A stretch of 30,312 bases of DNA from an uncultured Ilumatobacter sp. GTDB lineage: Bacteria > Actinomycetota > Acidimicrobiia > Acidimicrobiales > Ilumatobacteraceae. Position 1 is the first letter of the stretch; the number at the start of each line of letters is the position of its first letter. The translations under genes and the position numbers were made by a program. The stretch spans positions 1 through 30,312 of the forward strand of contig CALICC010000034.1 of the NCBI GenBank assembly GCA_938049325.1, written 5' to 3'. The notes beneath the pieces are model-generated. The model did not search any database and was not told the origin of the DNA. It saw nothing but the letters and a program-made list of their open reading frames with translations. Shown here one piece after another: positions 1 to 9,463 of this stretch.

Positions 1-1
1 C

Positions 2-172
2 GGACTGAAGCTGTCGGTGAGCACTGATTCGATCGCGAACATCACACTGGCGGTCATGGGCAACCTCGTCGACAACACCACGCCCGGTGCCGCCGGCAAG
101 GTGATGTGGCTGGCCGACAAGGGCCTCGGCCTCGCCGACCCGATCCTGCGCAAGACCCGCGCCGCCGCCTGA
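2..172 (+). CDS. C-terminal end of an unrecognised protein (partial)
   Basis: The frame is open from the left edge and gives 56 residues ending in LRKTRAAA before TGA at 170-172. The tail has a small hydrophobic stretch (ITLAVMGNLV) and a basic end. Codon use is typical of the window, with G/C in the third position. I do not recognise the family from this fragment and assign no function. The stop codon overlaps the first arm of a strong hairpin at 171-211, so the transcript probably ends there. Confidence 0.7.
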   Translation, partial: GLKLSVSTDSIANITLAVMGNLVDNTTPGAAGKVMWLADKGLGLADPILRKTRAAA

Positions 173-211
173 TTCGGTAGCGATCGGTTCGAGCACCGCC
201 GCTACCGAATC
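171..211 (+). terminator. Hairpin starting at the stop codon
   Basis: GATTCGGTAGCG (171-182) pairs perfectly with CGCTACCGAATC (200-211). Inside it CGGT (185-188) pairs with ACCG (195-198), leaving a six-base loop. There is no T-run, so it would be a terminator without a U-tract or a 3'-end stabiliser. Its left arm overlaps the TGA of the upstream gene. Confidence 0.55.
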
Positions 212-221
212 GCCGGGTCAC

Positions 222-255
222 TGGGTAGCAATGGTGCCGGAACCAAAAGGACCCA
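222..255 (+). repeat. 34-bp interspersed dyad repeat, copy 1
   Basis: The unit starts TGGGTAGC and ends AAAAGGACCCA. It is an imperfect dyad: TGGGT, 6 nt, GGTGCCGGAACC, 6 nt, ACCCA, so outer and inner arms are symmetrically spaced. Copy 2 follows after a single base. Two more copies lie at 4671-4704 and 4711-4744 in the same orientation. Confidence 0.85.
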
Positions 256-256
256 C

Positions 257-290
257 TGGGTAGCAATGGTGCCGGAACGAAAGGGACCCA
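257..290 (+). repeat. 34-bp interspersed dyad repeat, copy 2
   Basis: This is a direct tandem of copy 1 with a 35-bp period. It differs only near the right end (GGAACGAAAGGG instead of GGAACCAAAAGG). The outer TGGGT/ACCCA arms are intact. It lies between two convergent genes, which suits a bidirectional terminator or a REP-like extragenic element. Confidence 0.85.
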
Positions 291-310
291 GAGACCGCCG
301 CTACCCCGAT

Positions 311-359
311 GTTCGCGTGAGAACCTTGCGTCCCTGAGACGCAGAATCCTCACGCGAAC
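311..359. terminator. Two-tier palindrome downstream of the MMPL gene
   Basis: GTTCGCGTGAG (311-321) pairs perfectly with CTCACGCGAAC (349-359). Nested inside, TGCGTC (327-332) pairs with GACGCA (338-343) around a CCTGA loop. A symmetric 5x5 interior loop separates the tiers. It lies 56 bp beyond the MMPL stop and faces a convergent gene end, so it could stop transcription from both sides. No T-run is present. Confidence 0.55.
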
Positions 360-414
360 GTGGGCTGAGGTTGGAGTCGGGGTCGGGGTCCGGGTGGGCT
401 TGGAGGGTCGGGAT

Positions 415-2670
415 TCAGACGGTGACCGGTTCGCGGGTGCCGGCCGTTGATGCGTCGTCGGCCGGGGTTTCCTCTGCCGGCTGATCGGCGTAGTCGGATC
501 CGTCGATGTCGATCGTGGGGAGGATCCGGTCGAGCCAGTCCGGCAGCCACCAGTTGGCATCGCCCATGAGTTTCATCGTCGCGGGCACCAGCACGATGCG
601 CACGATGGTCGCATCGACGAAAATCGCCGTGGCCAAGCCCAGTCCGAACATCTTGGTGGTCGGGTCACTGCCGAGCACGAAGCCGCCGAAGACCGAGATC
701 ATGATCAGCGCGGCCGACGTGATCACACGCGCGGTCGTCGCAAGGCCGTGGATCACCGATTGGTCGTTGTCGCCAGTTGCGACGTACTCCTCGCGCACTC
801 GTGACAGCAAGAACACCTCGTAGTCCATCGACAGGCCAAACAGGATGGCGAAGCTGAACATCGGAATGAACGACACGATCGGCACGGTCGACTCCAGTCC
901 GATCAACTCTTTGCCCCACCCCCACTGGAACACCATCACCAGCACGCCGTAGGCGGCGCCGATGCTCAACAGATTGAGCAGCGCGGCCTTGAGCGGCACC
1001 AGCACCGACCTGAACACGAGCATCAGCAGGAGGAACGACAGTGCGATCACGGCGCCGATGAACACGGGGAGACGATCGGTCACCCGGCCCGCAACGTCGC
1101 CGAAGTTCGCCGTTGCGCCGCCGACGTGTGCAACGACATCGGTGCCGTCGAGCACCTCGGGGAAGACGTCCGAGCGGAGCCGTTGCACAGTGGTGAACGT
1201 GGCGTCGTCCTGCGGCGACGTCGTGGGCAACGCGACGATCGTGCCGACGCCGGAGGCGAGGTCGACGTACTGCGCTCCGATCTCGGCAATGCCAGGGTCG
1301 GCCTCGATCGCTGCGACCAATGGTTCGAGCGCCGCCTCACCATTCGATGTCTCGTCCGCCAGATCCACCGCGATCACCAGCGGTCCGTTGACGCCCGGAC
1401 CGAAACCTTCGGCCATGAGGTCGTATGCACGTCGCTGGGTTGTCGACTCGGGCTGCGTGCCGTCGTCGGGGAATCCCAGGTTCAGCGACAGCACCGGTGC
1501 TGTCAGGGCGAGGAGGAGCACCGTCACGCCGATCGCGTACGCCCACGCGTGACTCGCAACGTGGCGGCCCCAACGTTCCCACCCGGCACCTACGGCGCCG
1601 GTCTTGTGCCGACGCGGGATCCCGATCCGATCGATCCATCCGCCTGCGATACCGAGAAACGCTGGCAGCAGGGTGACCGATGCGAGCACCATGATCGCGA
1701 CGATCACCGAGATCGCAACACCCGCTGCGGTCATGAACGGAACCCCGGCAACAGCGAGCCCGAGGATGGCGATCACCACAGTGCCGCCCGCGAAGATCAC
1801 GGCCTGTCCTGCGGTTGCGACCGCACGTCCTGCAGCGTCGACGACATCGTGGCCCCGCTCGAGGAACTCTCGGTGACGCGTCACCAAGAACAGCGCGTAG
1901 TCGATGCCGACACCCAGTCCGATCATGCTGCCGATCTGGGGCGCCCAACTCGGCACGTCGATGAGATACGCAACGAGCGACATCGAGCTGACGCCGAGGG
2001 CGAGCCCGAACAGCGCCATACCGATCGGCAGGCCCATCGCGATCACCGAGCCGAACGCGACGAGGAGCACGATCATCGCGATGACCAGTCCGATCATCTC
2101 GCTAGCACCGGTCTCCGCTTCACCGAACGCGAAGAACAGGTCGCCGCCGGTCTCGACCTGCAGCGATGAGTCAACCCGGAGGCTCTCGACGGTGGTGATC
2201 AGCTCGTCGAGGTCCGACACGTCGAGTTCCTGCATCACCGGGTACTGGATCTCAACGAGTGCGATCCGCCCGTCGGGCGACACGGCGCCCGATTCGATTG
2301 CGGCGGTCCTCCCATCTTCAGCGAGCGCCGCCGGGTTGGTCACCAGCAGTGCGCTCGACAGATCGGCGAGCGTGTCATGTGCGCGTTCGAGGTCGTCGAG
2401 AGCTGCGTCCGACGAGAAGAAGGTGGCGTCGGCATCGACTGGGGTGAACACCACTCGGGAGGTGAGCCCCGCCTGATCCGAGTCGGCAGCGGTCAGCAGT
2501 TGAACCGCCTGCTCCGAGTCGGTGCCAGGGATCTCGAACGAGTCGTCGAGTTCTTGGCCGAATGTCGCCGACGCGACAACGACGGCGATGGCGGCGACGA
2601 GCCAGACACCGACCACACGCCACGGGTGCGTGGCGGCGAATCGACCGAGACGATGGAGAGCAGATGACAT
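415..2670 (-). CDS. MMPL/RND-family membrane transporter
   Basis: A 751-residue inner-membrane transporter with the two-fold RND layout. There is one N-terminal helix (about residues 18-36), a periplasmic domain, five to six helices, a second helix (about 420-440), a second periplasmic domain and a final helix bundle. The proton-relay Asp-Tyr pairs of MmpL proteins appear in GVGIDYALFL and GLSMDYEVFL. The family exports lipids or hydrophobic compounds using the proton gradient; this substrate is unknown. The start at 2670 puts the first helix right after MSSALHRLGR. The frame is open further upstream, but that part is arginine/cysteine-rich and unlike the family. It diverges from the histidine kinase, which hints that the two-component pair regulates it. 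The acidic tail after the last helix is unremarkable. Confidence 0.9.
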   Translation of the reverse strand: MSSALHRLGRFAATHPWRVVGVWLVAAIAVVVASATFGQELDDSFEIPGTDSEQAVQLLTAADSDQAGLTSRVVFTPVDADATFFSSDAALDDLERAHDTLADLSSALLVTNPAALAEDGRTAAIESGAVSPDGRIALVEIQYPVMQELDVSDLDELITTVESLRVDSSLQVETGGDLFFAFGEAETGASEMIGLVIAMIVLLVAFGSVIAMGLPIGMALFGLALGVSSMSLVAYLIDVPSWAPQIGSMIGLGVGIDYALFLVTRHREFLERGHDVVDAAGRAVATAGQAVIFAGGTVVIAILGLAVAGVPFMTAAGVAISVIVAIMVLASVTLLPAFLGIAGGWIDRIGIPRRHKTGAVGAGWERWGRHVASHAWAYAIGVTVLLLALTAPVLSLNLGFPDDGTQPESTTQRRAYDLMAEGFGPGVNGPLVIAVDLADETSNGEAALEPLVAAIEADPGIAEIGAQYVDLASGVGTIVALPTTSPQDDATFTTVQRLRSDVFPEVLDGTDVVAHVGGATANFGDVAGRVTDRLPVFIGAVIALSFLLLMLVFRSVLVPLKAALLNLLSIGAAYGVLVMVFQWGWGKELIGLESTVPIVSFIPMFSFAILFGLSMDYEVFLLSRVREEYVATGDNDQSVIHGLATTARVITSAALIMISVFGGFVLGSDPTTKMFGLGLATAIFVDATIVRIVLVPATMKLMGDANWWLPDWLDRILPTIDIDGSDYADQPAEETPADDASTAGTREPVTV

Positions 2671-2834
2671 GACGATTCCGTTCAGACGAGGCAACAGCGA
2701 CAGTTGTGGCGCTTGCATCTCATCGTCGTCACGCGTCGGTTCTGGCGCATCGGTGCATCGGCCACACGACGCTCGGCCGATCCGACGGCAGCGCGACCGT
2801 CCTTTCGGCCGATCCGTCATCTACGGGCGTTCTC

Positions 2835-2840
2835 TACGCT
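2835..2840 (+). promoter_or_regulatory. -10 hexamer TACGCT, leaderless
   Basis: TACGCT ends 7 nt before GTG 2848, the position expected if the histidine-kinase transcript starts at or next to its start codon. It supports the GTG start over longer upstream frames. Confidence 0.5.
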
Positions 2841-2847
2841 GAAGGTC

Positions 2848-4005
2848 GTGTCCGACACGCTGATCTCGGCGCTCGTCAACGAGCCGGCCGTCTCGAATCC
2901 TCCGCGCCGTGTGCCGCGCGACTGGGTGCTGCTCGGCGTGATCCTGACCGCAGTCGCGATCGAGGGTGCATTTCGGCCCGACCTCACGTGGCGTCCGGTC
3001 GCGATCCTGGTCTTCGCGGCGCTCGCATTCACCACGCTGTGGCGACGCACTCACCCCCTGGCGGCGCTGGCAACCACGTTCGGCACGACGCTGGTCTTCG
3101 ATCAGGCGGCCAACATCTCGACGGGCGCTCCGATCGAGATGTTCTCGTCGGCGTTCCTCCTGATCCTCGTGTACTCGTTGTTTCGTTGGGCTTCAGGACG
3201 ACATGCGGCGATCGGTCTCGTCATGGCGGTCGCATTGTTCGTCTCGTCGCTGATCCACTCGTGGACCGGCGTGGGCGACGCCATCGGCGGTGCGATCGTG
3301 CTCGCCTTCCCGGCGGTGCTCGGCGCCGAAGTCCGACACTTCGGAGGTCGCCGTGAACGGCAACGTGAAGAAGTCAAACTTCGCGAACGCGAGTTGCTTG
3401 CGCGCGAGTTGCACGACACCGTGGCGCATCATGTGTCGGCCATCGCGATCCAAGCTCAAGCGGGACGAGTCGTCGGTCGCGATCGTCCAACGGCAGCACT
3501 CGACGCTCTCGCCGTGATCGAAACCGAAGCGTCACGAACCCTTGCTGAGATGCGCAGCATCGTGGGCACCTTGCGCGGGTCAGCAGCGGCGGAGTTCGCA
3601 CCACAGCCAGGCCTGAGTGACATCGCGGCGCTCGCGACGAACGGCGCTGAAGGCCTCGAACACACGCTCACGGTCGACGTGCGCATCGATGAAACGCTCA
3701 GCTCGCTCAGCCCAGCAATCGGGACCGCTGCCTACCGCATCGCGCAGGAAGCAATCACCAACGCTCGCCGACACGCACACGGGGCCACACACGTTGCCGT
3801 TCATGTCGACTCGGTCGGTGACGAGGTACGGGTCAGCATCGCCGACAACGGGCAGGCGAACGGTTCAGCCCGCAGCGCACCGGGCTTCGGCCTTGTCGGT
3901 ATGGCCGAGCGCGCCCACCTGCTCGGCGGCGAACTCCACGCCGGACCGCGCACTGATCGCGGCTGGGCCGTGACGGCCACGATCCCGAAAGACTCCCACT
4001 CATGA
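2848..4005 (+). CDS. NarL-family sensor histidine kinase
   Basis: A 385-residue sensor kinase. Residues about 25-165 form four to five membrane helices with little extracellular sequence, so it probably senses the membrane or a small hydrophobic ligand. A HisKA_3 dimerisation helix follows, with the phosphoacceptor His189 in ELHDTVAHH. The HATPase_c domain shows the N box (EAITNARRHA, Asn305), the G1 box (DNGQ, Asp333) and the G2 box (GFGLVGM, 346-352). The GTG at 2848 is chosen because a -10-like TACGCT lies 7 nt upstream and the longer frame is arginine-rich. The stop overlaps the response-regulator start (ATGA at 4002-4005), so the pair is co-translated. It diverges from the MMPL transporter, a likely target by position only. 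Confidence 0.9.
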   Translation: MSDTLISALVNEPAVSNPPRRVPRDWVLLGVILTAVAIEGAFRPDLTWRPVAILVFAALAFTTLWRRTHPLAALATTFGTTLVFDQAANISTGAPIEMFSSAFLLILVYSLFRWASGRHAAIGLVMAVALFVSSLIHSWTGVGDAIGGAIVLAFPAVLGAEVRHFGGRRERQREEVKLRERELLARELHDTVAHHVSAIAIQAQAGRVVGRDRPTAALDALAVIETEASRTLAEMRSIVGTLRGSAAAEFAPQPGLSDIAALATNGAEGLEHTLTVDVRIDETLSSLSPAIGTAAYRIAQEAITNARRHAHGATHVAVHVDSVGDEVRVSIADNGQANGSARSAPGFGLVGMAERAHLLGGELHAGPRTDRGWAVTATIPKDSHS

Positions 4006-4658
4006 CACTGCGCGTGCTGGTCGCCGACGATCAGGACTTGGTGCGGATGGGTTTGCGCATGATCCTCGACGCACAGGACGGCATCGAGGTCGTGGCTGAG
4101 GCGTCCGATGGTCGTGAAGCGATCGAACTCGCGCACAAGCTGCGACCCGACGTGTGCCTGCTCGACATCCGCATGCCGGGTACCGACGGGATCGAGGCCA
4201 CGCGGCTGCTCGCCGGCCCCGACGTGGCCGAGCCAATGGCCGTCGTCGTAATCACCACGTTCGATCTCGACGAGTACGTCCACGGTGCCCTCAAGGCCGG
4301 TGCACGTGGGTTTCTCTTGAAAGACGCCGGACCCGACATGCTGGTGCAGGCCGTCCATGCCGCAGCGAGCGGCGAAGCGCTCATCGCTCCGAGCATCACG
4401 GCGCGGCTCCTCGGCAAGTTCGCCGAGTCGATGGACTCGAGCAATCCGGTCCAGCCCGTCGAGCCGTTGACCGAGCGAGAAGAAGAGGTTCTCCTCACGG
4501 TCGCATCCGGGCGCACCAACGCCGAGATCGCCGACGACCTGCACATCAGCTTGAGCACCGTCAAGACGCACCTCGCGAGCCTGATGGCGAAGCTCGGCGC
4601 GCGCAATCGTGTCGAGATCGCAATGTGGGCCTACGAAACCCGTCGCGTCGCACGCTGA
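4002..4658 (+). CDS. NarL/FixJ-family response regulator
   Basis: A 218-residue DNA-binding partner of the upstream kinase. The receiver domain (1-120) has the acidic pair Asp9/Asp10, phospho-acceptor Asp55 in LLDIRMPG, Thr85/Thr86 and Lys107. The LuxR-type helix-turn-helix is at about 154-212: LTEREEEVL begins it and the recognition helix is in ISLSTVKTHLASL. All key residues are present, so it should be a functional phospho-switch. It starts inside the kinase stop codon. The target is not shown by the sequence; the divergent MMPL gene and the HK/RR promoter itself are the natural candidates. Confidence 0.93.
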   Translation: MTLRVLVADDQDLVRMGLRMILDAQDGIEVVAEASDGREAIELAHKLRPDVCLLDIRMPGTDGIEATRLLAGPDVAEPMAVVVITTFDLDEYVHGALKAGARGFLLKDAGPDMLVQAVHAAASGEALIAPSITARLLGKFAESMDSSNPVQPVEPLTEREEEVLLTVASGRTNAEIADDLHISLSTVKTHLASLMAKLGARNRVEIAMWAYETRRVAR

Positions 4659-4670
4659 CCTTCACTCCAT

Positions 4671-4704
4671 TGGCTAGCGCCGGTGCCGGAACCAAAAGGA
4701 CCCA
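4671..4704 (+). repeat. 34-bp interspersed dyad repeat, copy 3
   Basis: Same unit as at 222-290, here beginning TGGCTAGCGCC and ending AAAAGGACCCA. The left outer arm is degraded (TGGCT instead of TGGGT) while the centre is conserved. It lies 12 bp after the response-regulator stop in a convergent spacer. Confidence 0.82.
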
Positions 4705-4710
4705 GACGAC

Positions 4711-4744
4711 TGGGTAGCGCGGGTGCCGGAACCGAAAGGACCCA
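4711..4744 (+). repeat. 34-bp interspersed dyad repeat, copy 4
   Basis: Begins TGGGTAGCGCG and ends CGAAAGGACCCA, with both outer arms intact. It is a direct repeat of copy 3 with a 40-bp period and ends 3 bp before the ABC permease stop on the other strand. Confidence 0.85.
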
Positions 4745-4747
4745 GGG

Positions 4748-5538
4748 TTAGTCGACGTCGTGGTGGGAGAGGCGCCAGCTGGCGATGGCGAGCACCGCGA
4801 CACTCACCAGGAGCGGCACGATGATGCCCGTACTGGTGGCGAAGTCGGCGCCTTCGAGGCGCGCTCCGGTCTGATCGTTGATGATCGATCGGGTGTACTT
4901 ACGCATGGCGAACTGCGCCACACCCGCACCACCCAGTGCGATGAACCCTTCCCAGATGAGGATGTAGGCGAGGCCCCACACGATGTGTCGTTGCAGCCAG
5001 ACGCCCATCATCGTGAAGATCGACGTGTAAGCGATCAGCCCGACCACCGAGGCAATGATCGTCGCGCCGACCAGTCCGTTGCCCACGCCGGTCAACGCTG
5101 CTGCGGCAACGACGGGCGGCAGCGTGATCGGGGCCGCCATCGTCAGCGCGGCGAGCGCGGCGCCCAACACGATTGGCCAGCGGTTCATCGGCCGGAGCCA
5201 GAGGTACACGAGTGTCTTGTCGTCGCGGAGGTCGCCGATCGCGCCGCCGGCGAACACGAGACACACCACCGGGATCACCACGGCAAAGCCGAGGTTGGCC
5301 ACCACCCCAGCACCCTGATCGAGTCGCGCCGAGTCGGATGTTCCGACCGCGAAGCCGGCAACGGTCGCGGTCAACGACAACAGGAGCAGTGCGACGATCC
5401 GCCCGGGGCTGCGCAGCTGCCCGAGCACGACTCCGTAGGTGAGGCGGAGCGCGTCGAGGTTGCCGACCGACCCGCGCTGCACGCCCGTGGGATACGACGA
5501 CGGCGCGGGCGCCGGATCAGGTGTTGCGGCGATGTTCG

Positions 5539-5542
<4 letters not shown>
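4748..5542 (-). CDS. ABC-2 type transporter permease
   Basis: A 264-residue membrane protein with about six predicted helices after a Pro/Ala-rich cytoplasmic N-terminus of some 25 residues. Clear helices include IVALLLLSLTATVAGFAV and FAVVIPVVCLVFAGGAI. The motif LRDDKTLVYLWLRPM between helices 2 and 3 is typical of ABC-2 permeases, where the sequence after the second helix contacts the ATPase. It is the last gene of the operon and its start overlaps the stop of the upstream ATPase (ATGA, 5539-5542). It probably pairs with that ATPase to form one exporter. The substrate is unknown. Confidence 0.85.
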
Positions 5543-6635
<1,093 letters not shown>

Positions 6636-6639
<4 letters not shown>

Positions 6640-7529
6640 CGCGACACCACGAGTCGGGAGTAGCGCCAGGCAACCACAGCGAGGCCACCGACGACCCAGG
6701 CGAGGTTGACGAGCCCCACGTTGAGCGTCGAGAGCTCGGGGAAGTTGCCCGGCTCACCGAACACGCGGTACACGAGCTCGAACGGCATCGAGAAGACGTC
6801 GATCAGCCGCCAGTTCGGCGTCAGCTCTGCACCGTCGACCAACGCCGACGCCACGGCGGGCGAGGCGAGCGCGAGCAGGACCACACCGATCGAGGCAAAC
6901 GCTCGGCGGTCAGTGATGCTCGACGCTGCCATCGAAATCGCGGTGAGCGCTCCCGACACGGCGAACGCGGAGATGAAGATGCGCAGCAACACGACCATCC
7001 AGTTACCGATGCCGTCGGGGCCCGCGTTCTCGAACGTGTACCCGATGAGCACGAGCAGCGGCGGCCCAAGGGTGACGAGCGCCAACGTCAGCACCACAGC
7101 GAGGCCTTTGGCCACGAGATACGTGCCGCGGTGCAGCGGGGTCGAGAGGTACAGCGCCAGCATTCCGTTACGGCGGTCACCGACCAATACCTCAGGCGCG
7201 ACCAGCCCGGCGAACAACAGGATCGCGGCCGTGATGAACGCGTAATAGCCCGGATAGTCGGCCACTTCGCTGGGGTCGAGAATGTCGTTGAACAGCGCAG
7301 CGACACCGACGAAGACGATCGCAGGCACGTACGCGATCGCCACCGCGAGCACGGGGAAGATCTTGTGGCGAGCTGGTCGGCCGAGTCCGAGTGTCGCCCG
7401 GATGCTCTGCCACGCGACGCTCCAAACTGCCTGGACAACACCGGCCCGCTTGCCGTCGTACCGCTGGAAGCCGCGGTCGACGATTTGCGCAGCGCCGTGT
7501 GTGGTGGCGGTCGGGTCCGACACGTTCAT
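6636..7529 (-). CDS. ABC-2 type transporter permease
   Basis: A 297-residue permease with an N-terminal cytoplasmic segment of about 55 residues and about six helices. Identifiable ones are IFPVLAVAIAYVPAIVFVGV, YAFITAAILLFAGLVAPEVL, VVLTLALVTLGPPLLVLIGY and a final VNLAWVVGGLAVVAWRYSRL. The motif VGDRRNGMLALYLSTPLHRGTY matches the coupling region of ABC-2 permeases, which meets the ATPase. Both ends overlap its neighbours by ATGA. It probably pairs with the ATPase encoded just upstream (7526-8476), giving the operon two ATPase-permease pairs. These could be two transporters or one heteromeric one. Confidence 0.85.
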
Positions 7530-8476
7530 GACTGCCTACCTCGTGCCGAGGACGCGATGTCGGCGGTGAACACGTCGTCGAGCGTGCGTCGCCGCGAGCC
7601 GAGACGCCGGATGCGCGCGCCGGCCGTGGCAACCGCTGCGGTGACCGCGTCGAACAGCTCGGCGTCGTCGCGACCAGAAACGCCGATCGTGAAGTCGACA
7701 CGCCGAACTTCGAAGCCGCCCTGCAGCAGCGCTGTCTCGACCGCGTCGACCGATTGTGGGCGATCGGCGAGGTCGACCAACTCGACTTCGACGCCTCCCG
7801 AGGCTCCAGCGAGCTCGGCCATCGAACCGTGAGCGACAAGCCGGCCTGCGTCGAGTGCGACGACGTGATCGCAGATTCGCTCGACCTCTTCGAGCACGTG
7901 TGACGACAACATGACGTCGATCCCGAACTTGCGATTGACGTCGACGATGATCGCCAGCATCTCGTCGCGCTGGACCGGGTCGAGACCGTCGGTCGGTTCG
8001 TCGAGCACGATGAACGCAGGGTCGGCAGCGATGGCCTGCGCGAGCTTCACGCGCTGGCGCTGCCCGGTCGACATCGTGCCGAGCGCCCGGAACCGCTCTT
8101 CGCCCAAGCCGACGAGATACAGCGAGTCGCTGGCGCGCGAGCGAGCTTCGTCGCGAGGCAGACCCTTGATCTGTGCGAAGTGTCGCACGAAGTCGTAGGC
8201 ACGCATGTCGTCGGGGAGCACGTTGCGCTCGGGGCCATAGCCGATGCGCGCGCGGAGCTCCGGTCCGTTGACCGACGGGTCGAGCCCGAGCACGGTGATC
8301 GAGCCCGACGTCGGCTTGAGGAGTCCGAGTGCGAGCGAGATGAGCGTGGTCTTGCCGGCGCCGTTCGCGCCAACCAGGCCGGTCACACCCGGCGGCACGC
8401 TCAAGTCGAGCGCGTCGAGTGCCCGGGTCGACGGGAACTCCATGACGAGGCCGCTCGTCTCGATGATCGCTGGCAC
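7526..8476 (-). CDS. ABC transporter ATPase, first gene of the operon
   Basis: A 316-residue nucleotide-binding subunit. Walker A is GANGAGKTT (36-44), the signature is MSTGQRQR (135-142), Walker B is FIVLDEP (155-161) followed by DGLDP, and the switch His lies in SSHVLEE. A regulatory C-terminal domain runs from about 220 to 316. The start chosen is GTG 8476 (VPAIIETSGL). A -10-like CACACT sits exactly 6 nt before it, and the longer frame upstream is arginine-rich and runs toward the divergent dioxygenase promoter. The stop overlaps the next start (ATGA). It is the promoter-proximal gene of a four-gene unit and diverges from the phytanoyl-CoA-dioxygenase-like gene. Confidence 0.88.
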   Translation of the reverse strand: MPAIIETSGLVMEFPSTRALDALDLSVPPGVTGLVGANGAGKTTLISLALGLLKPTSGSITVLGLDPSVNGPELRARIGYGPERNVLPDDMRAYDFVRHFAQIKGLPRDEARSRASDSLYLVGLGEERFRALGTMSTGQRQRVKLAQAIAADPAFIVLDEPTDGLDPVQRDEMLAIIVDVNRKFGIDVMLSSHVLEEVERICDHVVALDAGRLVAHGSMAELAGASGGVEVELVDLADRPQSVDAVETALLQGGFEVRRVDFTIGVSGRDDAELFDAVTAAVATAGARIRRLGSRRRTLDDVFTADIASSARGRQS

Positions 8477-8482
8477 GGTCTC

Positions 8483-8488
8483 AGTGTG
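8483..8488 (-). promoter_or_regulatory. -10-like CACACT, leaderless, ABC operon
   Basis: CACACT on the minus strand ends 6 nt before GTG 8476. It belongs to the CANNNT variant also seen before 20805, 29045 and 30164. Confidence 0.4.
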
Positions 8489-8580
8489 GCACTCATGCTG
8501 GTTGGTGCGGATCCGCCGAACGGATGATCCGCCTCCGTCTTCCGGCTGGTTCCGCTCCCGCATGGACACCGGGAGTTCGC

Positions 8581-8586
8581 TACGTT
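8581..8586 (+). promoter_or_regulatory. -10 hexamer TACGTT, leaderless
   Basis: TACGTT ends exactly 6 nt before ATG 8593. It supports that ATG against the longer frame beginning at 8524. Confidence 0.55.
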
Positions 8587-8592
8587 CGCGCG

Positions 8593-9444
8593 ATGGAGCT
8601 GACTCATCTGCCCGCCGACGCCGGCGCCGAAGAGGTCCACGCAGTACTCGCCCGCGATGGCGCGCTCGTGATCGACCAACTCGCATCGGACCAACTGATC
8701 GACGAGATCGCTGCCGAAATGGCGGGATACGTCGACGCCACGCCGGGCGGGTCCGACGATTTCTCGGGCCGCACCACGAAACGCACCGGAGCGCTCATCG
8801 GTCGATCACCGGCTGCGCGGACACTGGTGCAGCATCCGGTGATCCTCGACGTCGCCGGTCGGCTCTTGCACCAAGCGCGGGCCTACCAGGTTCATCTCAC
8901 GCAGCTGATCTCGATCGGCGGCGGTTCCCCAGGACAGCCCATCCATCGTGACGAGTGGGCGTTCGACTTCTTCCCGTTCCCGTCGGACCTGCATCCGCAA
9001 TGCAACACGATCTGGGCGATGAACGACTTCACCGACGCCAACGGTGCAACTCGCCTCATTCCGGGAAGCCAAGACTGGCCGGTGGCCTTCGACCACAAGG
9101 TGACCGAGTCGGTGCCCGCCGAGATGAGCAAGGGCTCATGCCTGCTCTACACCGGCAAGGTGTACCACGGCGGCGGCGCCAACACGACCGACACGACGCG
9201 TACCGGGCTGAACATCACGTACTGCGCGGCCTGGCTGCGCCAGGAGGAGAATCAGTACCTGTCGTGCCCGCCCGAGGTGGCCGCAACGCTCGACGACGAC
9301 CTCCTCAAGTTGATGGGCTACCAGATGGGCTCGTATGCGCTCGGCTACATCGATGACGTGCGCGACCCACTGGAGGCAGTCCGCGGAGCAACGGGCACGA
9401 TGTCATTCGGTGAGGCACCCCAACCCCCGGACAGGAAGCGCTAG
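8593..9444 (+). CDS. Phytanoyl-CoA dioxygenase (PhyH) family oxygenase
   Basis: A 283-residue non-heme Fe(II)/2-oxoglutarate oxygenase. The iron triad is visible as His118-x-Asp120 (PIHRDEW) and His192 (KVYHGGG), and Arg203 (TTRTG) is placed to bind 2-oxoglutarate. The core between them (NTIWAMNDFTDANGATRLIPGSQ) is typical of PhyH proteins, which hydroxylate lipids, ectoine or secondary metabolites. Length is normal for the family. The substrate cannot be told. The nearby ketosynthase and thioesterase suggest a lipid role, but the gene is monocistronic with its own leaderless promoter. It converges with the DM13 gene across only 19 bp. Confidence 0.88.
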   Translation: MELTHLPADAGAEEVHAVLARDGALVIDQLASDQLIDEIAAEMAGYVDATPGGSDDFSGRTTKRTGALIGRSPAARTLVQHPVILDVAGRLLHQARAYQVHLTQLISIGGGSPGQPIHRDEWAFDFFPFPSDLHPQCNTIWAMNDFTDANGATRLIPGSQDWPVAFDHKVTESVPAEMSKGSCLLYTGKVYHGGGANTTDTTRTGLNITYCAAWLRQEENQYLSCPPEVAATLDDDLLKLMGYQMGSYALGYIDDVRDPLEAVRGATGTMSFGEAPQPPDRKR

Positions 9445-9463
9445 CGGACCGTGAAGCTCGGCC

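Noticed and set aside
183..199. GGTTCGAGC resembling a tRNA T-loop
   Set aside because: It is the loop of the 171-211 hairpin. No acceptor, D or anticodon stems surround it.
222..290. CRISPR-like tandem repeats
   Set aside because: Only two units per site with 1 bp or 6 bp between them, no spacers and no cas genes. They are extragenic dyad repeats.
54..560. Long minus-strand frame at the left edge
   Set aside because: Arg/Pro/Ser-rich translation, and it runs across both the hairpin/repeat region and the MMPL 3' end. It is a shadow frame of GC-rich DNA.
2671..2820. Upstream extension of the MMPL reading frame
   Set aside because: The added ~50 residues are Arg/Cys-rich and unlike MMPL proteins. 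The first helix follows directly after the Met at 2670.
8524..8592. Earlier in-frame start of the dioxygenase
   Set aside because: The leaderless box TACGTT (8581-8586) would lie inside the gene, and the extra residues do not look like part of the family fold.
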